Shown: piece by piece, positions 16,574-29,000 of the stretch
Layout: the number at the start of each line of letters is the position of its first letter
How positions within the stretch are numbered: the first letter of the stretch is position 1
Source of the DNA: a virus
Virus record (IMG/VR): IMGVR_UViG_3300009130_000036
Coordinates: 1 to 59,907 of that record
DNA length: 59,907 nt
Reading direction: 5' to 3' (one strand)
Notes under the pieces: model-generated
Databases searched by the model: none
The model's input: only the letters and a program-made list of their open reading frames with translations
What the model was told of the DNA's origin: nothing
Position numbers and translations under genes: made by a program

Positions 16574-19500
16574 TTATCTTCCTAATTTAATAACGTTAAC
16601 TGAAATCCTATCACATTTAGCTCTAGCAGTCCAGGATACTCCTGCTGGAATAATCGCGTTTATAGTAGGGTTAGATGTAAAGTTAGAAGAAAAAGTAGTT
16701 AAGTCTACTAATCCAGTAGATGCTAACGGAGTCCAATCGTTTATCTCGTCCGATCCTGTTCCAATTTTAGCTAGAATTTCAGCAAATTGCTGAGAATCAG
16801 TACCTACATTAACTCTGTTTATCTTAACAACGACCATTACATCAAAAGGATAAGGTGGAAAGCTTCCACTTAAATTGTTATCCGCTACTACCCATAATCT
16901 TCTAGAAGAAGGAAGATCTTCATTAGAAGGCCAATTTGTCGATAAACATCTAGCTTCGCTATCAGATCCTAATCCAGAGGAACTATCTACGAAGTTATTA
17001 TCTAATATCTGAACTCCAGTATCAGAATCCGCAGTACCTAATACTAAATTTTGACCTAATTCAGGTCGAATAGTAAAGTTAACACCTGTGTTAGATGCGT
17101 TTGAAAAATCTCCTACTGAATCAAGGGATCCTATTATAGCTGAACGATAAGCGTTATCGTATGCATCTCTATATCCCCATTCAACGAAGTTATTGCCTTC
17201 ATTTACGCCTGCTCCTGGAATATTACCAGACAGTATTGCAAGAGGAGCTCCACCTGCTGATTCTATTCTTACTGCATTAGTGTTACCTGCTTTATCGCTA
17301 GATCCCGCTGTAGATAACCTATCAGTATAGAAGTCACTTACTGCTCCATGTTCAAGTGCATAGTTTGAATAATCAATAGGCTGAGAAGGATCTCCTAAAG
17401 TCACTATATTATTGCTAAAGTTTGCTCCTGTACCTTTGCTGATATGTAAATGTTGACCATCAGTTTCGTTACTAAAGTGAACTCCATTAGCATTAAATCT
17501 ATCTGTTTTAAGGTTGTCCGCATTTAATATATTAGCATTTATCTTTTGTGCATCTATAGAAAGAGATGAAATACTGTCAATCTCGGAATTACCTATTTTA
17601 ACATGATCTGATTCTATACCATCTATTTCTAACGTTATTAACTCAGATTGATTGAAATCACCAGAAGTAGTAACATATATGTTATTACCTGATATTAACA
17701 TTCTAGATGCATTAGATACTGATAGCACTTTCTTCCAAACTACAATAGGATTCTTAGGATCTCTAATATCTACTTTAATTATACCAGATGTTCCAGATGT
17801 TGCATAATCAGATCCAGAAGATTCAGAATATAATAAGTATAAAGAGTTTCCTGAAACTTTAGCTTCGAGAGCTCTCATGTTAGAATCTCCATCGTATAAA
17901 AGTGAAGTTTCTTCAATGAATACGTTTTCAGATCCTCCGGAAGTTGCTTGATTAGAATGTAAATCTTTACGCTCTATATCGTATACGTGTAATTGGTTTC
18001 TATAGAAAGCATATAAGTAATTACCTTTTATTTCTACTGCACCGAACTTATTCAACCCTCCGTCTGCATGATTAAGAGAATTCACATTAGAAGGAGAATT
18101 GTATATAGGATTTCCAACTGACGTCCAGAATGAATCGAATTCTTCCCTCCAGTTACCTCTAACCATTTTAACATTATAACTAAGATCAGTAGCACCTGCT
18201 GCTTGGAAATCTATAACTAGAGAATAAGCATATTCTCCTTGAACTTTAAGATCTAATGCATGTGCTTTTGGCGTACCGTGAACTCCCGGGTCAAAATTTA
18301 AAGTATCTATAATCTTAAATCCTTCTCTAGGAGATGATATATCGACTAATACCATTACTGCGTTACCTCCTCCATAAAAATGATTAGCAACTGATCCTAC
18401 TGTACTTACTCCAAATGATCTAAGCATTTGAGTACTTATTACTGCGACGTCTCCTAAAACTTCTATTCTATGATATCCTTGATATTCTCCATTTGATTCA
18501 GGAGCTACGTTTAAAGGATTGGAAAGTTTTCCTTCAACAAATAAAGGGCTTCCTTTAACTGGAGATAAATCCTGAGAAAATCTAGGGTTATATTCAAATA
18601 CCTGAAGATCTGCTAAAGAATATCCTGCAACGTTAGAATAATCATAATCATTAGTATTGTTAACAACATAAACGAAATTACCTTCCATTTTAACGTCGCT
18701 TACTCCAATACCGTTTATTGTATTACTTAAGCCTAGTCCATTTGATGTCCACGTTCCAACTAAACTAGTATCAGATGGATTAGTCACATCATAATAACTT
18801 AATCTACCCCATAAAGAAGAATCACTTAACGGAATTCCAGGAGATTCAGTAGTAGACGAAGTAGAATCTATAGTAAGTATATTTCCGTCTATTTTTACTA
18901 TACCTGCGTTACCGTATCCTTGTCTAACAGTTGCAGCGTTTTGGTTACTAGATGTTGAAATATCTAAATCTCTAAATTCAGAAGTACCTGCTTGAATAAT
19001 GTTACCACCGTCCTGGATTAATTTAGTATTGACGAAAGTAGCATCTATTGTTGCGTCATCTCCTTCTAAGAATAAATAGTTTTTATTATTAAATACTTCG
19101 TTTGCACTTTTTTGGTAGTCTAATGCTAATCCCATCGCTACGCCTACTGAACCTATATTAAACGCAATACCATTAACAGCAGTAGGCCCTGGAGAATATT
19201 CACTTAGTGCTTCTATAGAACCTATTCTAGTTACTAATTCAGAACCTACGGCACCGTCCCATTTAGCAGAAACTAATTCAAACATAGAGTTATAATCTAG
19301 ATCTATGATTGGATCAGATTCTGAAATAGACGTACTTAGTCTTCCTATATAAATATATCTAGAACTTCCTCCTAAATCGTCAACTAAATGTCTAAATTTA
19401 AGATCATGTTTAGTTTTACTAATAACAGGAGTTCCTGCTCCGTTTCCAAATAAATTAGAAACATCAGAGAAATAAGATCCTAATTGTAAATGATATCTTT

Positions 19501-20089
19501 GAGGAGTACCTCCAGTACTAACTACATCTGTGTTTATTCTAGCTAATGACGTATATAAATCAGTTTCAGTTTCAGTTATTCCTGATTCGTCGAAGTTATT
19601 AAGAAATAACATGTCGTTAGTAGATGAACCTCCTATTGTATCATTACTTACATCATTTCTATTCTTGAACGTAATGAATCTTTGCTGAGGATCTGCTATT
19701 TGAAGATCTCTTACAAAGGCTATAGACGATGCAGTAGAGATTTGAGCAGATATAATAGCTCCTAAGTCAGTGACTAAATTCCAATTAACTCCATCCCATT
19801 GATATTGGTTACCTGTACTTCCATCAACATGTAAATCGTTTGTTAATAGTCCAGTGGGTAATCCTGCAGTTGGAGTAGATGTACCAACATACCATAAGCT
19901 ACCTCTAGTTCCAGCAGGTCCAGTTATACCAGAAGGTCCAGCAGAACCGATAGGTCCCTGTATACCTTGTATACCCTGTTCTCCGATCCCAAGCTCCAAT
20001 AATCTATTGAAGTTAAAATTCAGTTTATCTACTGTAACTCCTTGAGAGTCGCTTCCAAATAATTCTTTTAGGTTTATTCTTATTGGCAT
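16574..20089 (-). CDS. Tail fibre with collagen-like segment and LVIVD-like repeats
   Basis: The 1171-residue protein has four visible parts. Residues 1-35 form an attachment segment (VDKLNFNFNRLLEL). Residues about 36-63 are Gly-X-Y repeats (GEQGIQGIQGPIGSAGPSG...), expected to form a trimeric collagen-like stalk. Residues about 440-850 are repeats such as DVKMEGNFVYVVNNTNDYDY, DLKVQGEYAYSLVIDFQ and AVEIKGNYLYAFYRNQLHVY, which fit LVIVD-type beta-propeller blades. The final 100 residues are a beta domain ending CDRISVNVIKLGR. It is likely a side or long tail fibre used in adsorption. It lies 2 bases after the 1976-residue gene in the operon. Confidence 0.75.
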   Translation of the reverse strand: MPIRINLKELFGSDSQGVTVDKLNFNFNRLLELGIGEQGIQGIQGPIGSAGPSGITGPAGTRGSLWYVGTSTPTAGLPTGLLTNDLHVDGSTGNQYQWDGVNWNLVTDLGAIISAQISTASSIAFVRDLQIADPQQRFITFKNRNDVSNDTIGGSSTNDMLFLNNFDESGITETETDLYTSLARINTDVVSTGGTPQRYHLQLGSYFSDVSNLFGNGAGTPVISKTKHDLKFRHLVDDLGGSSRYIYIGRLSTSISESDPIIDLDYNSMFELVSAKWDGAVGSELVTRIGSIEALSEYSPGPTAVNGIAFNIGSVGVAMGLALDYQKSANEVFNNKNYLFLEGDDATIDATFVNTKLIQDGGNIIQAGTSEFRDLDISTSSNQNAATVRQGYGNAGIVKIDGNILTIDSTSSTTESPGIPLSDSSLWGRLSYYDVTNPSDTSLVGTWTSNGLGLSNTINGIGVSDVKMEGNFVYVVNNTNDYDYSNVAGYSLADLQVFEYNPRFSQDLSPVKGSPLFVEGKLSNPLNVAPESNGEYQGYHRIEVLGDVAVISTQMLRSFGVSTVGSVANHFYGGGNAVMVLVDISSPREGFKIIDTLNFDPGVHGTPKAHALDLKVQGEYAYSLVIDFQAAGATDLSYNVKMVRGNWREEFDSFWTSVGNPIYNSPSNVNSLNHADGGLNKFGAVEIKGNYLYAFYRNQLHVYDIERKDLHSNQATSGGSENVFIEETSLLYDGDSNMRALEAKVSGNSLYLLYSESSGSDYATSGTSGIIKVDIRDPKNPIVVWKKVLSVSNASRMLISGNNIYVTTSGDFNQSELITLEIDGIESDHVKIGNSEIDSISSLSIDAQKINANILNADNLKTDRFNANGVHFSNETDGQHLHISKGTGANFSNNIVTLGDPSQPIDYSNYALEHGAVSDFYTDRLSTAGSSDKAGNTNAVRIESAGGAPLAILSGNIPGAGVNEGNNFVEWGYRDAYDNAYRSAIIGSLDSVGDFSNASNTGVNFTIRPELGQNLVLGTADSDTGVQILDNNFVDSSSGLGSDSEARCLSTNWPSNEDLPSSRRLWVVADNNLSGSFPPYPFDVMVVVKINRVNVGTDSQQFAEILAKIGTGSDEINDWTPLASTGLVDLTTFSSNFTSNPTINAIIPAGVSWTARAKCDRISVNVIKLGR

Positions 20090-20091
20090 TA

Positions 20092-23000
20092 TTATATAAA
20101 TTTAATTTTAACTTTAGGGCTGATTAATAATCCGCTGTTAAGTCTCTTAGAGAAATTAAAAGTAAGTATTAACCTCTTAGATTTATTTATTTCCAAATTC
20201 TTATTTGGTTTATAGCCTAAATTAAACCTTTCTTTGTCAGTTAAGAATCTAAACTCAATTGCGTTTATATTTGTATTAGAAGTGTCTTCAACTAGAGTCT
20301 TATCTTCTTTTTCAAAGAATTCAACTTCTTCTATTTCGTATAATCTTAATATGTTGACTGCAACATAATCTTTAATGTAATCTTCGATAGTTTCAAAGTT
20401 TCCAATAAACTCAGGTCCTACTTTCAAGAATTCGTTAAATTTATCAGCTATACCATCAGAAAGTAAGAAGCTAGTTATAACATTTTCTATATTGATTATT
20501 CCTTCTACAGTATTTTCATTTTCAGTATATGCAATTTCAATATCGTCAATATTAACTGAAGCTAAATTGTCAACTTTAACAAGGTCATAATTTTCTAATT
20601 CTATGTTAGGTCTTAGGTTTATAAGCTTAGATATAAAAGTTTCATCTTCTTCTATTCTAAGAGTACCTGATACAGGATTCTTTAACTTTTTATCTGAATA
20701 TCTATAGTGGAATCCATAATCCCAGTTAGAAGACAATAAGTCGTAATCTTCTCTACCTATAGCTATTTCATCAATTAATTCATATTGAGGATCGAACTCG
20801 CTATCTGCTTCTAATGATAATATCTTATTATTTGCAATCTTAATGTGATTAAAGTTTTGAATATTTAAGAACTTATCAATATTAATGTTGAATAATGTAT
20901 TACTTAAATCAAGATCTTTAATATCATTATTAACAAATTTAAACTTAGAATTAAAAGTAAATACGTTTTTGAAAAGAGGAGAGAATCCTCCATCATATCT
21001 GTTTATTTCGTAAGTATTATCTAATTCAGTCGATTCATAAGTATATCCAACTACCTGATTAAATGCGGCGTTTGATGGCTTATTAGTATCTTCAACTGCA
21101 AGAATAGCAGACTTCTTAATTATAGAAGAAGTATCTGGAATTTCACAGAACCAGTTTAAATCTGATGTCGATAATGTAGTTCCGTCATATGAATAAGATT
21201 CATATTCAATAAACGGATTAAGCTCATTTACATATCTCTTAAATCCTGCGAATGATATCTTTTCAAATAAAGTTTCATAGTATAATTTACCTCCACTTAA
21301 TATCTTATTAACATAATTGTTCTTATAGTAAGTAGCATTAAGTCCAGTTGGAATACCTGCTTCAACGATATTATTGTCTGAAATTAATTTAAGATCAGAA
21401 GTCACTGAGAATACTATTGAGTTCTCAGTAGCAGATATTAATTTACTCACATTTAAAGGAGTAAACGTTGGAGAATAGTCTATAAACTTATTAGACAATG
21501 TAGTTAAATCTTTACCTATTACAAAATTGTCCTCAGTAGGCTGATTTATTTCATCAGATAAATTAGAAGGATAATTAGAAATAGCATCTATTGTAAGATT
21601 GGTTACAGATGGTAAATTAACTCCAGACGAACTTATATTAATAATAGAACTAAGCTTTATATTAGAGAATCTATTAAGCTTATTGTTGTATTTTTTATTT
21701 CTAATAGAATATAATCCAGCATAAGTTAAGTCAGACACAAGATCTCCATTGAAATCAAATCTATAATCTCCATTAATAGTGTCATATGCTAAAGTTCCTC
21801 CAGCTCCAATTGACGATAGGAAATTAGAACTATTTACTGGAGAAGAGTCAGTAAATCTAATTTCAGGTATACTGTCATACGGCGCATAATTCTGAGAAGG
21901 AGAAAAATATATATTGTTATCTCCAGAAAACACAACTGGTCTATCTTCAGATCTAAATGTGAAAGAACCAGTCAATTCAGTTAAAGTATCAGTAGTTGGA
22001 TCAAGTTCTAGAACTCCGTCTATAATAATAAAATATATTAATCCATCTCTTTCGAGTACACAAGAAACATTATCACTACTTACTCCTGTTGGATATGATA
22101 TTGGCGTAATTGCATCAGTTAATAGATTTAGCTTATAGAAATCAGTAGGAGACGCTCCTGCGCTTTTAAATTCAGTGAAATATATAAATCCATTAGCTTC
22201 AGCTGACATATTTCTATAGTGAAAATTGCCACTAATTACTTGATTAGATCCAATTACTGTTAAAGTATCAGTAATTGGATCTAATTTTGAAATATTTCCT
22301 CCATTATCTCTATCAAATATATACATATATCCGTTACTAGCATATATTATATCTCCTTGAGGATTTAATCCTGAGAAAAGAGTAGATACAGTATCAGTAT
22401 TAGTATCAATCTTTAAAATATCTCCGGTATTATAACTAACAGCATACTGTATTCCGTTAGGAGAAGTATCACTATCGATATATTTAAAAGTTCCTGCTGG
22501 AACTCCTGCTGTTATATTAACATAAGTATCTGTTGATGGATCTATTACTAGAACTGCAGACGCATTATGAGGTGCGCAATATATTTTTCCATTAGGAGCA
22601 ATGCTTGCTGTTCTATATTGACTATCATCAGATGGAACGAATCCTCCAAATAATCCTACTTTAGTCTTATTAATAGGATCGAATTTAAGAACATTTGTAG
22701 TATTTTCAGGCGGAGCATATATAAATCCGTTTCCGCCGTCTACTAATTGTCCCCATGCTTTTGATTTTCCAATAGGACCTCCCCATCTATACTGTTCAAT
22801 TTTTCCAGTTTCTTGCCAGATACTATCTATTGAATCAACATCACCTAGTCTTATCTCTATTAAAAGTAATATGTATTTAAAATCTTTATGCTCTATTAAT
22901 CTATATCTAATAGGCGGCTGATTAGGATTATCTATATCTTCTACAAGAGGCTTAAGTATAGCCGCAAATTTATAATCCTCAAACCTGTTAGAATTAGGAT

Positions 23001-26000
23001 TAAATTCAGGCTTACCTGATGAATCTATATTATTAGCATCTATGAAATCTTTAAAAGATATCTTGAATCCCTTAAATAAAGCCTCATAGATTCCTTGTGC
23101 ATTCTTGTTTATAGGAGAGTATCTAGTTTGAGTCTCTGCTATTTCTTCTCCTCCAAAACTAGGAGTATATGTGAAATAGTCAGTAAAATATCCTTCTTCA
23201 GTCTGAGCTCTTGTTAAATCAAAGCTTTCGTCAAAATAAGAGTTGTTTAATTTAGTAGTATCTTCCGATTCACTATAATTAAAATCAGACTCTATGTAAA
23301 ACCATTCATGAGTAAAGTTAGAAGGATTTTGAGAAAGATCTTCATGATCAGGAGAGAAGTTATTGAATCCAAATGGAAGTTCACTATTCAATCTGTAAGG
23401 ATTGCTTCTAGAATCAGTTCCATCAGTTGCACTCCATTTTGTAATATAAGGAATCATCTTAGATCTTAATGCAAAATCTAAGTTTTCATTTTCTTTATAG
23501 AATTCATATTCGCTATTTGCTAGTCCGTTAATATATTTAGTTCTAAGTGAAAAGCTAAGATCATTAGATTCCGGTACTACTTTATCAGGATCTTTTACTG
23601 TAAAGAACCCTTCAAAGTTTAAGAACTCTTCGTTCTCATCTTCTATTTCAACGAAGTCATCTAAGCTTCCTGGAACTCCACTGTTATCAAACACTAAGAA
23701 AGGAGATCCTGATACTACATCATATCCTCTAGATCCTCCTGAAGGAACATATACTAGCCTTCCAGTGTTAGGCCCAGAAGGATCATTATTAGGATAAATG
23801 TCTCCTGTTCCAGATGGATATCGTATTTGACCTGTTCCTACTAATTTATAGGTAGAGTCTTCCTGTAATATGTCAATATTAGGAGGAATGAAATAATGCT
23901 TATATAAATCGATAATAGGGAAATTAAGATATTCACTAGAATAGAAATCGAAATCAAAGTCTTTAATAGGGAAAAATGAAAGAAGTCCAAATGACGGTCT
24001 ATGTTTAGATCTCATCATGAAGTTTTTAAACTTAACTTCAGGTTCTTCGTCTTGTTCTAGTACTATCGCTATATTATCAAAGAAACTGCTAATTGAGTTT
24101 CTTCTATCTACATCAGTAGTTGAATTTTTTTCTAATATCTCGTCGATGTATTTAGAAACCTTTTTAATCTTAGACCATCCTGTTTTCGTTTTAACTAGAA
24201 TGTCATCGAAATTATCTACTATCTTGTTATAATGATCTTCACTGATAATTAATCTGTTTTTATTAGATCTAGAACCTCCTTCAAATGGAATTAAAGTTCC
24301 AATTAAATCGGATCCTGAAGTATCATTTATAACAACACTATCGTATACTCCAGTCGGAGAATTAAACTCTAATGAATAAGCAGCATCTGAATCACTAGGA
24401 ACTTTTAATCTAATAAAAGCGAATTCATTGAATGCAAGAGCTTCGAATCTAGAACTTCTTATTCCATTTAGACATCCAACTAGAGCTCTAATAGTCTGCT
24501 GATCGGATCCGTCTATATTAAAATAGAAAGTATCAAATCCTGCTACATTATCAAAATCGTTATATACATAGAAATCTCCTGGATTAGGAACTACAGAATA
24601 TCCTGAAGTTCCTATAATAGAATCATATCTACCCTTAGCATCTGATCTAGTACCATTTAAGTGATATACTTTAATTTCATCTAAATGAGATAGCTTATCA
24701 ACGTTTATATATGAATGGCTAAATCCACTTACATTTGAAGAGAATCCTTCGTCTTGTAAGAATACTTCTCCAGGTCCATAAAATTTACTAAGTTCTATAT
24801 CAGTATTAGACAATCTAATCTTTGCGTTAGTTAACTCAGTAGTTCCTTCATAGTCAATACTATATGGAGAATCTAATTTAGGTAAATATATGTTAGAATC
24901 CTTATCACTGATATAGTTAAAGAACATGTTGGACTTATCCTGGAAAATATTTTCAAAATCAGAGAATAATATTCCAGAATTTTTAGCAGGTATAATTACA
25001 CCATCTTTATTAGATTGAGTTACTCTATCAGTGTCCCATTCTTTATATGGAGTTCGTATGGCAGGAGTATTCTCCCAAGTACCTCTTTCGCTGTATGCTC
25101 TTTCAAGATCTATATCAAGTTTACTAAGCTCTATTGCATTTATATAAACTCCTAAATATCTATTGAAATCGTATAACTCAGAAGAGTCGTCATTGAATAT
25201 AAATTCAAAATTTATTAGGTTAGGAAGTATTATACCGTTTCTTTCATACCCTCCAGTTATAAATTCCTCGAATCTTTTAAGAGGAGCTGATGTAGAATAA
25301 AAATCATTCAATAATTCTCCTCTACTTCCCATTACTCCTGAATTGAACATGATACCATTCCATTCAGTAAGCTCTCCTTTTTGATATGATACATTAAGAG
25401 GGCTAGTAGGAAATTGTTCAGATTCAATGTAGTCTCTGATATACTTACCTACTTTAGTAGTTCTTCTAATATCAAAAGTCTTAATAATAGAAGATTTTTT
25501 AAATAATTCTTTTATGTATTCCTCTCTGTTAAAAGGGTATTCATTTTTAAGATCCTCAATATTCTTGTTAATTGGATCGTCTATTTTAAATATAACAAAG
25601 AAATCAGGAACGTCTTTCTTTAAATACATCGGAGCAAAATATGACATTCTTTCGTCGTATCTCTTACTCACTAGATATTTTGCACCGCTAAAATAGTTAG
25701 CAAAGTCATACTGATCTTTAAAATCAGTAGACGTCTTAGTATTGTCAAACGATTCCTTTAAATCGAATACTATATCATTTGGAGTAGTTCCATTGTTAAA
25801 AAACCTGAACATATTTCCAGATAAAGATATAGTTGGATCGATAGCAACTCTCTTATAAAGATCTTTAGATAGCTCGTCATTAGCATCTATTGAGTTTAAC
25901 CACATATTGTCGTTTCCATCAATAGTAAACTTAACGTTACCCGTTAATTTAGGGTTAGTTCTAACTACTTGAAAACTTGAACGGTCTTCAAGGATCTGAG

Positions 26001-26022
26001 AGTAATTAATTTCTACAGCCAT
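20092..26022 (-). CDS. Giant baseplate/tail structural protein carrying a seven-bladed beta-propeller
   Basis: This 1976-residue protein is the largest in the window. The N-terminal part (MAVEINYSQILEDRSSFQVV, then MSYFAPMYLKKDVPDFFVIF) and C-terminal part are beta-rich and unidentified. Residues about 1090-1370 contain seven blade-like repeats, such as GFIYAPPENTTNVLKFDP, GKIYCAPHNASAVLVIDPST, GIQYAVSYNTGDILKIDTNT and GYMYIFDRDNGGNISKLDP. A related propeller is present in the 32741-36799 protein. The repeat is likely a surface-exposed binding module inserted in a structural scaffold. No signal peptide or protease site is seen. It lies 7 bases after the next operon gene upstream. Confidence 0.7.
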   Translation of the reverse strand: MAVEINYSQILEDRSSFQVVRTNPKLTGNVKFTIDGNDNMWLNSIDANDELSKDLYKRVAIDPTISLSGNMFRFFNNGTTPNDIVFDLKESFDNTKTSTDFKDQYDFANYFSGAKYLVSKRYDERMSYFAPMYLKKDVPDFFVIFKIDDPINKNIEDLKNEYPFNREEYIKELFKKSSIIKTFDIRRTTKVGKYIRDYIESEQFPTSPLNVSYQKGELTEWNGIMFNSGVMGSRGELLNDFYSTSAPLKRFEEFITGGYERNGIILPNLINFEFIFNDDSSELYDFNRYLGVYINAIELSKLDIDLERAYSERGTWENTPAIRTPYKEWDTDRVTQSNKDGVIIPAKNSGILFSDFENIFQDKSNMFFNYISDKDSNIYLPKLDSPYSIDYEGTTELTNAKIRLSNTDIELSKFYGPGEVFLQDEGFSSNVSGFSHSYINVDKLSHLDEIKVYHLNGTRSDAKGRYDSIIGTSGYSVVPNPGDFYVYNDFDNVAGFDTFYFNIDGSDQQTIRALVGCLNGIRSSRFEALAFNEFAFIRLKVPSDSDAAYSLEFNSPTGVYDSVVINDTSGSDLIGTLIPFEGGSRSNKNRLIISEDHYNKIVDNFDDILVKTKTGWSKIKKVSKYIDEILEKNSTTDVDRRNSISSFFDNIAIVLEQDEEPEVKFKNFMMRSKHRPSFGLLSFFPIKDFDFDFYSSEYLNFPIIDLYKHYFIPPNIDILQEDSTYKLVGTGQIRYPSGTGDIYPNNDPSGPNTGRLVYVPSGGSRGYDVVSGSPFLVFDNSGVPGSLDDFVEIEDENEEFLNFEGFFTVKDPDKVVPESNDLSFSLRTKYINGLANSEYEFYKENENLDFALRSKMIPYITKWSATDGTDSRSNPYRLNSELPFGFNNFSPDHEDLSQNPSNFTHEWFYIESDFNYSESEDTTKLNNSYFDESFDLTRAQTEEGYFTDYFTYTPSFGGEEIAETQTRYSPINKNAQGIYEALFKGFKISFKDFIDANNIDSSGKPEFNPNSNRFEDYKFAAILKPLVEDIDNPNQPPIRYRLIEHKDFKYILLLIEIRLGDVDSIDSIWQETGKIEQYRWGGPIGKSKAWGQLVDGGNGFIYAPPENTTNVLKFDPINKTKVGLFGGFVPSDDSQYRTASIAPNGKIYCAPHNASAVLVIDPSTDTYVNITAGVPAGTFKYIDSDTSPNGIQYAVSYNTGDILKIDTNTDTVSTLFSGLNPQGDIIYASNGYMYIFDRDNGGNISKLDPITDTLTVIGSNQVISGNFHYRNMSAEANGFIYFTEFKSAGASPTDFYKLNLLTDAITPISYPTGVSSDNVSCVLERDGLIYFIIIDGVLELDPTTDTLTELTGSFTFRSEDRPVVFSGDNNIYFSPSQNYAPYDSIPEIRFTDSSPVNSSNFLSSIGAGGTLAYDTINGDYRFDFNGDLVSDLTYAGLYSIRNKKYNNKLNRFSNIKLSSIINISSSGVNLPSVTNLTIDAISNYPSNLSDEINQPTEDNFVIGKDLTTLSNKFIDYSPTFTPLNVSKLISATENSIVFSVTSDLKLISDNNIVEAGIPTGLNATYYKNNYVNKILSGGKLYYETLFEKISFAGFKRYVNELNPFIEYESYSYDGTTLSTSDLNWFCEIPDTSSIIKKSAILAVEDTNKPSNAAFNQVVGYTYESTELDNTYEINRYDGGFSPLFKNVFTFNSKFKFVNNDIKDLDLSNTLFNINIDKFLNIQNFNHIKIANNKILSLEADSEFDPQYELIDEIAIGREDYDLLSSNWDYGFHYRYSDKKLKNPVSGTLRIEEDETFISKLINLRPNIELENYDLVKVDNLASVNIDDIEIAYTENENTVEGIINIENVITSFLLSDGIADKFNEFLKVGPEFIGNFETIEDYIKDYVAVNILRLYEIEEVEFFEKEDKTLVEDTSNTNINAIEFRFLTDKERFNLGYKPNKNLEINKSKRLILTFNFSKRLNSGLLISPKVKIKFI

Positions 26023-26029
26023 TTAAATA

Positions 26030-29000
26030 TTAAAATGTTACTGAAACACTACCCTTAGACGGAACAACTGGAGAGTCTAGAGTGGTTTCCTTTTTATACT
26101 GAGTATTTACCTCAATATCAAATGAGAATGGTGATTCATCTTTTATGTTGATATCAACACCTATCTTCTTAGAATATTTTATATTCGTAAGTTGCTCATT
26201 GGTTCTAAAACCTCCAACGTTTCCTAATTTATCAGAACATCTATATTGGAATAATACTGGAATGTTAATAGCATTCTCAGATCCAACTTCAACGTTAACT
26301 GTAGACAAGCTAGGATGGTTACCTTCGACTGAAATAGCCTCGTAACTATTAGGGAACATATATAAATAAGATCCACATGTATATTTACCAACTAAGAATT
26401 CATCATTAGGAGAGAATCCTAATTTAACAGGATAGTTGGAAGCATTTCTTAAAGTATTATCAGTAACTACTATTGGAGTATTTCTATTAAGCTGAACGCT
26501 TGAACCATTACCAAATACTCCAGACTTTTCATTAACTGAAGTTTCCATAAATAAAGAGTGAGAAAACTCCATATATTTCTGATTAGCTCCAGTATCTATA
26601 GTAGGAGGAGCTGAAGAATCAAATTCAGGTTGAAATAATTCTTGCTGCTGTCCAGTAATATCATAAGAAGTACCTAAAGCTGAAGTTGCTAAGAATGGAT
26701 GATCTTTATGAATACAAAATTCACTTACATATCCTCCTCCTTGAGGAACTCCTGATCCATCTGTAGTTCCATCCCAAACATTAGAGTCTGTTGAAAATGG
26801 AGTAGAGAAAGTTGGAGTACCGTCCCATATAGGATCAAAAGGTAAGTAGTGACCCCAGTCAAAAGGAACAGGGTCTGAAATACCTGCTACTGAATTACCT
26901 CTAAAGTTATAGGATGATCCTACAGTAACTAATCCACCAACAGGTTCTCCATATAAATCAGTAGATAAACCGTAATTCTTAAATCTACTGTTAACAAATT
27001 GACTTTGAACTTGAGCTGATTGGAATCCTGGAGTATGAGATAGTCCAGCTATTTCTCCTTCAGTTAAAGCATTAACTGATAGAGGAGCTAAGTCGTACCT
27101 TCTGTTAACGTGATAATCAGAATCCGGAAATGCAATAGGATCTGAAGTAGGAGCAGATTCTTCAATACCTCCTCTAAGAGCTGCAACTAATTGCAAAGCA
27201 GTAGCTGAAGTATTTTCAATAGAAACTATATACTGTTTAGTTATAATATCTCCTTCATTATATACAATAGAAGATCCAGACGTATCTTTTATCTGATCTC
27301 TATAATAACCAGCGAATAAACTAAGAGTATCTCCGTTTTTAACCTCTGATGTATTTCCGTCATTATCAATTAAGCTTACTTTAATAACTCCTTTTTCAAG
27401 AGTAATTGATTGTTGTAAGCTAGTTAATTCATTTTCTAAATTTTTAAGCTTCTCAAAAAGGTTAATGATATTACCTTCATTTGTAAAGAATCCACTAGCA
27501 ATATCTTCTGATTTATGTGAGAAGAATCTTTCACCTGTCGTGAATTGATTTTGTAAGTGAAGATCTAAACCTCTAGAAGTTAATTCTTCTTCGAAATCTA
27601 ATCTTGCTTCTTCAGCAAATGTTTGTTGAGAAATAATAGAAGCTTCTTCAGCAGACTGAATATCTTCTGGGAAAGCTACTTGAACAGAATCAGACCATTC
27701 AGATTCAACCGGATTATCCGGCCATCCTGCTTCAGAAAGAGATTTAACCTGTATTTCTACAGTTTCTCCTTTTCTAATTGCTATATCCAATTGGTTAGTA
27801 TTAACCTCTTCAACGTTAGCAACATCTTCAGTTGACCATTCATATAAACCAGTAGTCTCATTAAGAGTCTTGGTTCTAGGCTTTGTTAATATTTCATTCC
27901 ATGGAGAGAATACAGCAAATGTAGAATCTTCTCCAGTAGTCACCTTAGATTGTTCTGCATTAGGTGCAGTTCCTTTTTTACTAAGGTATCTATATCTAAT
28001 TTTAAACTGTGCTACTTCCTGTGGACCATATTGACTGCTCTTAGCGTCTGGAATAGGCCAAAATCCTCTAACTCGATACTTAGGAGATCTGTTAAAAGAT
28101 GGAGTAGTGCTCAATTTAGAAGTAATATTCTTAACAGTACTCGTTAATTGAGTAGTCAATGTAGATTTTAAATTGATCGCAGTTGTTAAATTCTTTTGCA
28201 ATCTATTCTTTTCAGAATCAGTTTTCTGAGAATCGTTTAATTGAGCTTTGATACTATCAATCTCTTTGTTATTCTCCTGAATTCTTACTTTAATATTTTC
28301 TTTTTCAGATATTTGATTTTGAATTTCATTCTCGTCCTCATCTTCTTTAATATGAGAATCTATTTGAACTACGCTAAAATCATCTGCGCTAATAGCAGGA
28401 ACGTCTGGAGTTTCAGCAATAATAGCTGGAACTTTTCTCTCTTTAGCAGAATTTAATAAGATTAGTCCAAAATCAGATACGAAGTTATTGTAGTAATCTT
28501 CTAAAGTAGAAGTACTGTTATCTTCAAGTTGGATTGTTAATTCGTTGGAGTGAGATCCAAATCCGTTTGAATAATCATCTACTGTGATATTATTATTCTT
28601 ACTAATAGGCTTAATGAATATTACTTGTCTTTCGTTATATCCAACATTTACCTTAAGTTCGCTAGGTCTATAAGGAACTGGCTTAATTCTTAAGATGTTT
28701 GCTCCTACTGTAATTGGTTCAATACCAAAAATTCTTTCAAGAACTACTTCTGAAGTTGTTCTATTTACAGAAGTTACTTTATATTCCGAATCATTATCAG
28801 TAATTAATACATCTCCTTCTGCAAGGATTCTAGTATTAGCAACTTGATCAAGAACATCAGTATAGTTTAAAGTGCTTAATTTATATCTTCTTCTGGCTAC
28901 AGTAACAGTATCTCCAGTAGAAAGAGCTTGATCAGATTCTTCTTCAAATATTCTAGTAACATCGAAAGATCCTTTGAATCTGTTAACTGCAGTTTCCATA

